DNA of 41,528 nucleotides, from positions 1 through 41,528 of the forward strand of contig OMYH01000039.1 in the NCBI GenBank assembly GCA_900315255.1, written 5' to 3'. Positions 34,894 to 41,463 of this stretch are shown piece by piece. Every line of letters begins with the position of its first letter. Position 1 is the first letter of the stretch. The DNA comes from an uncultured Eubacteriales bacterium (lineage in GTDB: Bacteria > Bacillota > Clostridia > Oscillospirales > Acutalibacteraceae). The position numbers were made by a program, and so were the translations under genes. Under the pieces are notes generated by a model, which saw nothing but the letters and a program-made list of their open reading frames with translations, was not told where the DNA came from and did no database searches.

Positions 34894-35004
34894 ATGAACT
34901 GGTTTAGAACGATTCTTGACGGATTGATTTCTTTTCTTTGTTTTTCAGACACTGCGGGCAGATTCCGTAGACGTACTCAATCAGAAGTATGTCTTTCTTG
35001 TTGA
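34894..35004 (+). pseudogene. 5' stub of a lost gene
   Basis: AAAGGAGAG precedes ATG 34894, which opens a 36-residue ORF beginning MNWFRTILDGLISFL. It then reads antisense into the 3' end of the leftward DsbA-like gene and stops. A good ribosome site plus a plausible membrane-type start that ends in antisense sequence points to a gene cut by a rearrangement near 34930. Confidence 0.4.
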
Positions 35005-35899
35005 GTTGAGAAAGAGCATTCCAAAGTTTTTCTTGATGAATCAGCAGAATGCGAATCGGCGTATCGGATTTCTTTTGAGACTCCTTTTTCTCCTCTGTAA
35101 GTTCCGGGTGCTTGGCAACATATTTACAAGGCACATCATATTTTGGATTCTTCTCCTCGCAATACAGTTGCCGGTGTGCGGTTGTCATCAAGAAGTATTT
35201 TCCGCAAATGCCGCACTGCCAAAGGTAATGCCCGTGACTGAGCGCCTCGAACAATTCCATTTTGTCGATGACCGATACAAAGTCAGTGTATGAAAATGTC
35301 TGTATCAAATATCCCTTTTCTCCGTATTGAATGAGGTAAGCAGGCAGAGAATGTAATCCAAGTCTTTTGAAAAGTGCAAAATCCTCGTCGAGTTCAGCCT
35401 GCACCGAACCGTCGTTATAGGTGGTCATAAAGCGGTCAACTTTGATTCCTGTTTTGCGGACAACTTCAAGGATTTCTTCGGTATGCGTTGTCGGTCTGCA
35501 ATCGACAATCGTAGCGTAGCGGAGGTTATAGAGGAACAAATCAGCCTTTTCGGGAGCAATCAGCTGTACCGCCTTGTACGCAAGATTCAGCGGTATAGAT
35601 GAAGTATGCTCCGTGTCAAACAGACAGAAGCCGTTCATATTTATCGGCATACCGCTGATACTTTCCTCACCCTCATATATTTTGGCAAGGCGTTTGTTGT
35701 AGCGTTCAATCGCTTCCTTTTCGCCAAAACGCAAGTCAGCGCTGTTAACAAATTGATAAACGTCACGCACCAAGCCGCTCATTACATATTTGAACTCAAT
35801 CTGATTCTCAAAATGCGTTTCGAGCTTACGGAACATCGGCTCGTATTCGTATGATAGCCCCATCATCGGATCGGTAAAGGTTGTAATTTTCACCTTCAT
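34904..35899 (-). CDS. DsbA-fold protein without CxxC, fused to a zinc ribbon
   Basis: This 331-residue protein begins KVKITTFTDPMMGLSYEYEP, which aligns with the FTDPxCxWCW active-site region of DsbA/FrnE-like proteins, but both cysteines are replaced (MMGLS). A helical insertion and LHSLPAYLI, the cis-proline loop, follow, so the thioredoxin-like fold seems intact while dithiol chemistry is lost. After about residue 220 a second part carries CGICGKYF, LYCEE and VPCKYV, a four-Cys zinc ribbon like that of DUF6076-type proteins. A last CPQC pair is near the end. The final residues (about IRQESF) derive from a junction. ATG 35899 overlaps the stop of the tautomerase gene (TGATG), so they are coupled. 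Confidence 0.75.
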   Translation of the reverse strand: MKVKITTFTDPMMGLSYEYEPMFRKLETHFENQIEFKYVMSGLVRDVYQFVNSADLRFGEKEAIERYNKRLAKIYEGEESISGMPINMNGFCLFDTEHTSSIPLNLAYKAVQLIAPEKADLFLYNLRYATIVDCRPTTHTEEILEVVRKTGIKVDRFMTTYNDGSVQAELDEDFALFKRLGLHSLPAYLIQYGEKGYLIQTFSYTDFVSVIDKMELFEALSHGHYLWQCGICGKYFLMTTAHRQLYCEEKNPKYDVPCKYVAKHPELTEEKKESQKKSDTPIRILLIHQEKLWNALSQLNKKDILLIEYVYGICPQCLKNKEKKSIRQESF

Positions 35900-36258
35900 C
35901 ACACCATTCTCCTGTCGATATATACGCCGCCTGCACCCCAAGCGGTGATGTCGCTGAATTTGATATATATTCTGTCGGGAGCGATACCTAAGACTTCATT
36001 AAAAATTCTTGTCACCTCGGAGGTGAATTCCTTGTAGCCGAAGTGATTTTCGTCGCCGAAAACACTCGCTTCGATATACGCTGTCGGCTTTCTGTTGTCG
36101 CCGCGCAGATAAAGATGATAATTATCCTCAAAGCCTAACAACAGAAATTCCTCGCTCTTGCCGGGTACAAGCTCAATCACTTTACCGAGACGGGATTTGA
36201 GGTCTGTTTCCTGTTCCTTTATTATCGGTGTGCTTACTTTTGCTATGATGAACGGCAT
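35899..36258 (-). CDS. MIF-like tautomerase
   Basis: This 119-residue member of the macrophage migration inhibitory factor/tautomerase superfamily starts MPFIIAKVSTPI. Pro2 would be the catalytic base after Met removal, so the start is set at ATG 36258 rather than the upstream GTG, with AAAGGGGTGGAG as ribosome site. LLLGFEDNYHLYLRG, the strand ASVFGDENHFG and IYIKFSDITAWGAGG match the MIF pattern near residues 60-112. Such enzymes tautomerise keto-enol substrates and some handle D-dopachrome-like quinones. It overlaps the hydrolase gene by 16 bases and the DsbA-like gene by one base, so it is the third gene of a tight leftward operon. Confidence 0.88.
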   Translation of the reverse strand: MPFIIAKVSTPIIKEQETDLKSRLGKVIELVPGKSEEFLLLGFEDNYHLYLRGDNRKPTAYIEASVFGDENHFGYKEFTSEVTRIFNEVLGIAPDRIYIKFSDITAWGAGGVYIDRRMV

Positions 36259-37112
36259 TCTCTCCACCCCTTTACCAAAGCCGTGATTTTGTCGGCGACC
36301 TCCTGATGCTTTTTCTGATAGGTGTGCCCTGTACCCTCAATAAAGATCAATTTATTATCTTCGGGGCACTGCATATGATTATTGATGTTCGTAAGAAATC
36401 CAGACGGATCGCCGTAGGTGAAGGTGTCGAGCGTGCCGATCAGTAACGCACCTGTGTGCGTTATGCTTGCAACCTGTGACAAGTCGCGGTCAGCTTCAAC
36501 GTGGACGTTGTTGAGTATATCAGTACACGCCCAGTCATAGGCGGTGTTAGCGATACACGCCACTCAGCCCATAAAGTAGAACGGCAGCATTTTTTCGCCG
36601 TCGCTGCTATCCACCTGATTGCGGATAAATTCGCGTTCAAAGTCAGTAACGCCGCTCATCATATGCTCCAAATTGGCAGGGCTTAATAAAAGAAACTTTT
36701 CAACCCTTTTGTCGTGATGACGTGACAAATAATAAATCACTTTATTTGCCCCGAGCGAGTGACCTGCAAGGTAGATATGCTTGTAGCCCTGTCTTTGAGC
36801 AAATTCGATATAGGCGTTTATATCTTCGTCGGTGTAGGCAAATCGCTCGTTCCAACTGCCGATAGTGTCACTCTGTTTGGTTTTATAATTGTAGGTTTTA
36901 ATTTGCCCGAAAGCGTCGTTTGTCTGGGCGTAAATGAAGTCAAAACCGTTATCATTCAGCGTATCGCCGATGTTGTAATAAAACGGACTGGAATAGAAGT
37001 TGCCGTGGATTCCCTTTATCGCAATCAGCACGGTATCGGTATGCGTTTTATGGAACAACACGCCGTCGAGCAGTACGCCGCGCTCGGTTGGTACTTTTAT
37101 TTCTTTAGGCAT
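36243..37112 (-). pseudogene. Alpha/beta hydrolase with in-frame TGA
   Basis: The frame from ATG 37112 (AGGAGG five bases upstream) encodes an alpha/beta hydrolase of the DUF1749-like type: IAIKGIHGNFYSSPF, and nucleophile elbow IYLAGHSLGANKVI. It reads to LPFYFMG, then TGA at 36566-36564, and continues directly as VACIANTAYDWACTD to the His motif IFIEGTGHTYQ. The reunited protein is 289 residues with Ser, Asp and His motifs in order. The TGA sits where Trp would fit, so TGG-to-TGA is the simplest explanation. The stop removes the region with the catalytic His. It is the second gene of the OYE operon. Confidence 0.85.
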
Positions 37113-37114
37113 AG

Positions 37115-38122
37115 TTACCTCCTGAATACGCACTTGTGACAGTCGGAGGAATAACAGCGGTTGCAGGAAATACACTTTGAAACCGCGTTGCTTTCGTTCT
37201 GTAATCTGTTCGGAAAATCCGGCTCACGAAGCAGAGGACGGGACAAGGACAGCAGTTCAATGTTGGTTTTATTTAATACTTCCTCCATTGTGTCCTTCGC
37301 TCTCAAACCGCCTACAATAATAACCGGAACATCAACCTCGTCAGCGAGCTTTGCGGCAAAATCGAGGAAATACGCTTCATTAACATGTGCCTTAATTCCT
37401 GCAACCGACGTTCCGTTTTCGCTGACTTCGATTGAGTCGATACCGTTTTTCGCTGATTTTTTGCATATATACAGGCTCTCGTCCTGCTCCAAGCCGCCGT
37501 AGGTAAAGTCGCTTGAATTTATCTTAATCGTGATGTGAAGCGACGGACAGGCAGCGCGGATTCCGAATAATATTTCAAGCAAAATCCGCATACGGTTGTC
37601 GGTGCTTCCGCCATAGATGTCCGTCCTGTGATTCACTCTCGGGCTGATAAAGCGGCTGAGAAAAAAGAAATGCGCAGCGTGAATCTGCACACCGTCAAAG
37701 CCGGCTTTCCCGGCTTTTTTTGCGGCTTCAACAAACTGCTGAATAACCGTCTTGATTTCGTCCGCCGTCATATAATCGGGCTCAATCTGCGCGCCGCTGC
37801 GGTAAAATGCGCCGAGTGCAAGCTGTGCGATGATTTTGCAATTCTCTTTGTGAACCAAATCGGTCAGCTTTTTATATTGCGCAATCAAACTGTCGCGCGA
37901 CAGGCGCATCATTCCGTCAAAGTAATAGCCATTATCGGCAACGCTCGTAAATCCGCCGATAATCAGCCCAACGCCGCCCTTGGCGAGTTCCTCATAAATC
38001 TCATAACTTCGCTTGTCTATGCTGCCGTCGAGCGCAGCGATCCCTTCCCAAGTCGCAGAACGGACAAGCCTGTTCTTAACCTTTAAATGATTCATCTTAA
38101 TTTCATCAAATAACTTTTTCAT
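37115..38122 (-). CDS. Old Yellow Enzyme-family NADH:flavin oxidoreductase
   Basis: This FMN-binding TIM-barrel enzyme of 335 residues is expected to reduce activated C=C bonds or nitro groups. Motifs: KNRLVRSATWEGIA at the start, AQLALGAF, then GFDGVQIHAAHFFFLSRFIS with VNHRTDIYGGS, the usual His pair and substrate loop, and IIVGGLRAKDTMEEVL near the FMN phosphate. The tail CISCNRCYSSDCHKC keeps the cysteines that hold a 4Fe-4S cluster in longer enoate and dienoyl-CoA reductases, but the flavodoxin-like second half is absent. It leads the leftward operon: its stop is two bases before the hydrolase ATG. A promoter lies at 38162-38190. Confidence 0.92.
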   Translation of the reverse strand: MKKLFDEIKMNHLKVKNRLVRSATWEGIAALDGSIDKRSYEIYEELAKGGVGLIIGGFTSVADNGYYFDGMMRLSRDSLIAQYKKLTDLVHKENCKIIAQLALGAFYRSGAQIEPDYMTADEIKTVIQQFVEAAKKAGKAGFDGVQIHAAHFFFLSRFISPRVNHRTDIYGGSTDNRMRILLEILFGIRAACPSLHITIKINSSDFTYGGLEQDESLYICKKSAKNGIDSIEVSENGTSVAGIKAHVNEAYFLDFAAKLADEVDVPVIIVGGLRAKDTMEEVLNKTNIELLSLSRPLLREPDFPNRLQNESNAVSKCISCNRCYSSDCHKCVFRR

Positions 38123-38131
38123 ACAATCACC

Positions 38132-38190
38132 TTGACCTTTCGGATTTCTGTTGCTATACTTATCATAGAACTTTAGTAAGAAAAATACAA
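38132..38190. promoter_or_regulatory. Interlocked divergent promoters for hxlR and the OYE operon
   Basis: Rightward: TTGACC (38132-38137), 17 bases, TATACT (38155-38160). Leftward: TTGTAT (38190-38185), 17 bases, TATGAT (38167-38162). The two -10 boxes are separated by one base, so each transcript would start inside the other promoter. AGTAAG (38175-38180) and CTTACT (38209-38214) form an inverted repeat over the leftward spacer, a possible HxlR site. Confidence 0.75.
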
Positions 38191-38231
38191 GTACGCAGAA
38201 AAAACTGCCTTACTTTGAAAGGGCTGACTTT

Positions 38232-38597
38232 ATGTCTGACAAAAAAGAAATAACCTATTCCATTGACGAAACAATGACCGACGTCACCGAGAAGAAATGC
38301 CCTATTCTCCACGCGCTGGAGATTATCGGACAAAAGTGGAAGCTGCCGATTCTGTGGTATCTGCACGAAAAAGAAAACACCCGGTACAACGAGCTAAAAC
38401 GCCGCATACCGGGTATTACCAATATGATGTTGACTAAGTCCCTGAGAGAGTTAGAGGATAACGGTTTAGTAAAGCGTGTTCAGTACGACACGATTCCGCC
38501 GAAGGTCGAATACTCCCTGACAGAAGAAGGACTTGCGCTCCTGCCTACGCTCAACGAGCTGTATAAATGGGGCGAAGCGCATATGGAGAAGATATAG
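38232..38597 (+). CDS. HxlR-family regulator
   Basis: This 121-residue winged-helix protein has CPILHALEIIGQKWKLPILW and YNELKRRIPGITNMMLTKSL with RELEDNGLVKR. The wing VQYDTIPPKVEYSLTEEG and the tail LNELYKWGEAHM follow. The Cys in KKCPIL is the conserved redox- or electrophile-sensing position of HypR/YodB-type members. GAAAGGGCTGACTTT precedes the ATG. It is divergent from an OYE-led operon with interlocked promoters, the usual layout for an HxlR repressor of quinone or electrophile detoxification genes. The inducer is inferred, not shown. Confidence 0.93.
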   Translation: MSDKKEITYSIDETMTDVTEKKCPILHALEIIGQKWKLPILWYLHEKENTRYNELKRRIPGITNMMLTKSLRELEDNGLVKRVQYDTIPPKVEYSLTEEGLALLPTLNELYKWGEAHMEKI

Positions 38598-38615
38598 TAA
38601 AGCAGAGGTGGTTAT

Positions 38616-39506
38616 ATGGAATTCAAGCATATTGAATACTTTGTCGAAACAGCAAACCACAAAAGCATTTCCAAAGCCGCCGAAGCCCTGTTTATCTCTC
38701 AGCAGGCACTCAGCCGCTGTATGAATAATCTGGAAACGGAACTGAACTGCAAGCTGTTTGAACGTACAGTGAAGGGTAGTGTGCTGACGGAGGAGGGCAA
38801 ATTGCTGTATCACAAATTCAGCCCTATTGTAGAGCGATTCCGCCATACAGAGGACGAGGTCTTTGCTGTGTTATCCAACCGTCCGCAGACGCTCAGCTTT
38901 GCCTGTGCTCCGTTTATCTTTCGTATTCTGGATACCGAGCTGCTGTTTGAATTCGAGGAACAGTATCCCAACATTACGCTGAATCGTATGGAAATGCCGG
39001 ATATGGACATTGATGACTATGTCAAAGAGGATTCTAAACACTTTGCGTTGCTGGCGCTTCCCGAAAACCGTCACGGTATGCGATTCAAGCACCTGCCCGT
39101 GCTCACTGTTCCGCTTTGCTTATATGTTCACAAGGACGATCCTTTAGCACAGCTTGAAAAAGTCAACTTTGCGCAGTTGCACCGCAAAAGCCTGCTGATG
39201 GTCGAAAAGAAATCATACTATCATCATATGATCGAGGACTTCAGCAGCAGATACGGTGTAACGCTGAAAAAATCGTTTGAGTCATCCGATGTGATGCAGA
39301 TCTATGATTTGGTCAACCGAGGCAAGGGTGTGTTTATCTCACCCGAGAACAGCGGTGCAAAAATGTTGTTCCAAAACATTCGTGTGATTCCCTTTGATGA
39401 TGAAACGCTGACCTATTCGATCGCCTTCATCTTCAAGGATTATGACAGATTGAGCCCTACTGTGAAGAAATTTATGCAGCATATCATAGATAACACAAAA
39501 GCGTGA
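38616..39506 (+). CDS. LysR-family regulator
   Basis: This 296-residue regulator has an N-terminal helix-turn-helix (FVETANHKSISKAAEALFIS, QQALSRCMNNLE, LFERTVKG) and a two-lobe ligand domain (about 90-290; SFACAPFIFRILDTELLFEF, PLCLYVHKDDPLA). It lies 18 bases after hxlR on the same strand and so is probably co-transcribed. Its last codons overlap a terminator hairpin. Possible targets are the SnoaL-like gene and the nitronate monooxygenase at 39.5-41.2 kb, which share an intergenic region, but no T-N11-A site was confirmed. The ligand is unknown. Confidence 0.92.
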   Translation: MEFKHIEYFVETANHKSISKAAEALFISQQALSRCMNNLETELNCKLFERTVKGSVLTEEGKLLYHKFSPIVERFRHTEDEVFAVLSNRPQTLSFACAPFIFRILDTELLFEFEEQYPNITLNRMEMPDMDIDDYVKEDSKHFALLALPENRHGMRFKHLPVLTVPLCLYVHKDDPLAQLEKVNFAQLHRKSLLMVEKKSYYHHMIEDFSSRYGVTLKKSFESSDVMQIYDLVNRGKGVFISPENSGAKMLFQNIRVIPFDDETLTYSIAFIFKDYDRLSPTVKKFMQHIIDNTKA

Positions 39507-39526
39507 GGAGTTGAGCCTCACGCTTT
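39498..39526. terminator. Bidirectional terminator between lysR and the SnoaL gene
   Basis: AAAGCGTGAGG and CCTCACGCTTT form a perfect 11-bp stem with a 7-base loop that includes the lysR stop codon. It separates two convergent genes. Confidence 0.8.
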
Positions 39527-39545
39527 CGTCATATAAGAACCAAAA

Positions 39546-40316
39546 TCAGAATTTGCCGTTGTCGTTTGCCCAAGTTTCTTTGTCGGCAATGGTTTCCATT
39601 ACATCCCAGTGCTCCGCAATCTTGCCGCTCTCAACACGGAACAAATCATAGTAAGAGGTGGGAGCGCCGCCGAAGCTACCTTCGGAAACAGCCAAAGCAT
39701 AGTTGCCATCCGCAAGCACCATGTAGGTTTTGTCGTAAACCATAGCGATTCCCTGCTCTGCCATAGCAGCCAGCGCGTTGCCGAGACCGGAGAGACCATC
39801 GGCGATTGCTGTGTTGTGCTGAATGTAATTATCACCGTCAAAGAAGCTTGTCAGATTGTCGGGATTCTCACCGCGGAGAACATCGCCGACGAAAGCGGCT
39901 ACCACCTTGCGGGTAGCTTCCTTGTCAACATCTTTTTTCTCGAGAGTGCCGTCAATCTGAGTATGACGAGAGGGATTAGGTTCTGCTTTATCAGCGAGAT
40001 TGTCCCAATGCTCTGCAATTTTGCCGTCCTCATCAAAACGGAAGATGTCAAATGCAACCTGCTCGCCCGCGCCGGCAAAGTTGTAAACAGTTTGCAGGAA
40101 AACCTTATCGCCGTCCTCGAATGCGCGGATATTCTCGACGGTGGTCTTTACGGGAGCGGCTCCGAGAGCCTTAACCGCACCGACAAAAGCATCTCTGCCT
40201 GTACCAAATGCGAGGTTATGCTGGATATAGCCCTCTGCGAGTAATGAAGCTGCTTTCTCGGTATCGGTTGTTGCGAATGTGTTGATTAATGCCAAAGCCT
40301 TTTCGATGTTAGTCAT
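39546..40316 (-). CDS. Tandem SnoaL/NTF2-like protein
   Basis: This 256-residue protein holds two copies of the NTF2-like cone fold. The first has GYIQHNLAFGTG and DIFRFDEDGKIAEHWDN; the second has NYIQHNTAIADG and DLFRVESGKIAEHWDV. The repeated YIQHN and GKIAEHWD motifs mark the ends of each domain, about residues 22-110 and 150-245. Single-domain relatives are polyketide cyclases, ketosteroid isomerases or hypothetical SnoaL-like proteins. The fused pair would make an internal dimer. AGGAGGAAATAAAA precedes the ATG. Substrate is unknown; nearby OYE, tautomerase and hydrolase genes suggest small carbonyl compounds (inference). Confidence 0.88.
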   Translation of the reverse strand: MTNIEKALALINTFATTDTEKAASLLAEGYIQHNLAFGTGRDAFVGAVKALGAAPVKTTVENIRAFEDGDKVFLQTVYNFAGAGEQVAFDIFRFDEDGKIAEHWDNLADKAEPNPSRHTQIDGTLEKKDVDKEATRKVVAAFVGDVLRGENPDNLTSFFDGDNYIQHNTAIADGLSGLGNALAAMAEQGIAMVYDKTYMVLADGNYALAVSEGSFGGAPTSYYDLFRVESGKIAEHWDVMETIADKETWANDNGKF

Positions 40317-40588
40317 TTTTATTTCCTCCTGAAATCAGTTTTGTTTAATACAGCGTTTCTCTTGCTGTGATTACAGTATAGCTCATATCAGCAGGTTTGA
40401 AAATGATCGAAAACTTGTGATAGGTACAATTTAAAGTTGTGTCATATATCAACTGTTGTTCATTCATTTAAAAATATTAATATGCGACAGGCAGTTTTTT
40501 CTGCCTTACTCATTTATTTCTGCGTACTGTAATTTTTCATTCTCCGTTGGTATACTATAAGTGAAATAAATCATCGGAGGTATTTGTA
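40317..40588. promoter_or_regulatory. Divergent control region between the SnoaL and nitronate monooxygenase genes
   Basis: The region has no gene. A rightward -10 TATACT (40551-40556) serves the monooxygenase, with a poor -35. A leftward -10 TATACT (read on minus, about 40379-40374) preceded by TTTTCA at 17 bases serves the SnoaL gene. AGGCAG-TTTTTT-CTGCCT near 40490-40507 is a small hairpin. The middle is AT-rich with nothing else recognisable. Confidence 0.5.
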
Positions 40589-41238
40589 ATGAAAAATCGA
40601 ATTTGTGAAATACTCGGAATTGAAAAGCCTGTTGTGCAAGGTCCTATGGTATGGCTTACGGACGCAAAGCTTGTTGCTGCGGTTAGTAACGCAGGCGGTC
40701 TTGGCAGTCTCGGTCCGAACGCAGGACAAACAACCGTCACGCATGATCCTGTTGAAACAGCAGAGCGTATGTGCGCGGAAATCTGCAAGGTTCGTGAACT
40801 TACCGACAAGCCCTTCTCTGTCAATATTCTGCCGCCTTATGATGAGAATGCGGAAGATGTTTTTACGCCGCCTATGCTGAAGGCAATCTATGAGGAAAAG
40901 GTTCCCATAGTCACCTATGTCGGCGGAATCCGTGAAGCTCTGTTTGGGGAGCTGAAAGAGCACGACATCAAAATTATTTTCCGTTCCTTAAATCCCGATC
41001 CCGAGGAGGCAAAAGAAGCGGAGCGCTCGCAAATAAGCTGGTAGAAATGGATAAAGCCGGAGCAACCAACGAGGAGCTCGGCAAAATGATGGGCGGCTTT
41101 GCCAGCCTGAGAAAAGGTATGCTCGACGGCGATATGGAGAACGGCTATGTATCCGTCGGCAACGGTATCAGCGACATTCACGAAATCAAACCCGCGAAAG
41201 AAATCATTGATGAAATGACAAAAGATTATTGTAAGTAA
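40589..41238 (+). pseudogene. Nitronate monooxygenase gene with internal deletion
   Basis: The first 145 or so codons encode the N-terminus of a 2-nitropropane dioxygenase/FabK-like flavoenzyme: EILGIEKPVVQGPMVWLTDA, VSNAGGLGSLGP, KPFSVNILPPYDEN, KIIFRSLNPDPEEAKEAE. The frame then shifts and stops at 41044. From about 41030 another frame gives the family's C-terminus, NKLVEMDKAGATNEELGKMM and GNGISDIHEIKPAKEIIDEM, to TAA 41238. The middle of the barrel, with the FMN-phosphate loops, is missing (roughly 110-130 residues compared with the usual ~330). The junction GAGCGCTCGCAAATAAG looks like a deletion between short repeats. ATCGGAGGTATTTGTA precedes the ATG, so it was expressed before the loss. 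Confidence 0.85.
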
Positions 41239-41244
41239 TATAAA

Positions 41245-41281
41245 AACCGAAGTTTTGATGTAATTTCCTAAAACTGCAGTT
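41245..41281 (+). terminator. Hairpin after the nitronate monooxygenase remnant
   Basis: AACCGAAGTTTT and AAAACTGCAGTT form a 12-base imperfect stem (10 pairs) followed by TTTATT. It resembles the hairpin at 31299-31334. Confidence 0.6.
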
Positions 41282-41299
41282 TTATTACGTTATTTAGAA

Positions 41300-41414
41300 T
41301 TGGCAGACGCATAAGGTTATCAACTTAAGATTTAGCTATTGTAGCCAAATCCACTGTTCTGAATTTGTCGGAAACTACCAACAAACTCACGAACATACCT
41401 TATGCGTCTGCCAA
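41300..41414 (-). repeat. 18-bp inverted repeat enclosing two matched hairpins
   Basis: TTGGCAGACGCATAAGGT (41300-41317) is exactly inverted at 41397-41414. Inside, GATTTAGC/GCCAAATC (41329-41336, 41344-41351) and TTTGTCGG/CCAACAAA (41364-41371, 41378-41385) each form five pairs, one mismatch and two pairs. On the plus strand the mismatches are A-C and C-A; on the minus strand they become G-U and U-G, so both stems are fully paired as minus-strand RNA. The flanks TATTTAG (41291) and CTAAATA (41429) could extend the pairing. It could be a structured RNA, a MITE or an origin/recombination site. I do not recognise it. Confidence 0.75.
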
Positions 41415-41436
41415 CATTTTTTGTGCCCTAAATAGC

Positions 41437-41463
41437 AAAAAGCCCGATAAAATCGGGCTTTTT
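41437..41463. terminator. Perfect bidirectional terminator
   Basis: AAAAAGCCCGAT and ATCGGGCTTTTT form a perfect 12-bp stem with a 3-base loop and A/T tracts on both sides. Its core repeats the hairpin at 30694-30712. From 41464 to the window end nothing further is recognisable, apart from a possible leftward -10 (TATACT on minus near 41480). Confidence 0.9.

Noticed and set aside
33597..36566. A genome-wide UGA=Trp code
   Set aside because: TGA ends several intact genes here (fhs, pheS, the exonuclease), and neighbouring accessory genes use TGG for Trp, so recoding of the whole genome is excluded.
36564..36566. Selenocysteine at the hydrolase TGA
   Set aside because: The position looks like a Trp site between MG and VACIAN, the family is not redox-active there and no SECIS-like hairpin is evident directly downstream.
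41325..41396. A 23-residue minus-strand ORF (MFVSLLVVSDKF...) inside the inverted repeat
   Set aside because: It lacks a convincing ribosome site, and a short open frame is expected by chance; the paired structure explains the sequence better.
41300..41414. Integron attC site or retron
   Set aside because: No RYYYAAC/GTTRRRY boxes and no integrase were found, and no reverse transcriptase lies within the window. A retron stays possible only if one follows beyond 41528.
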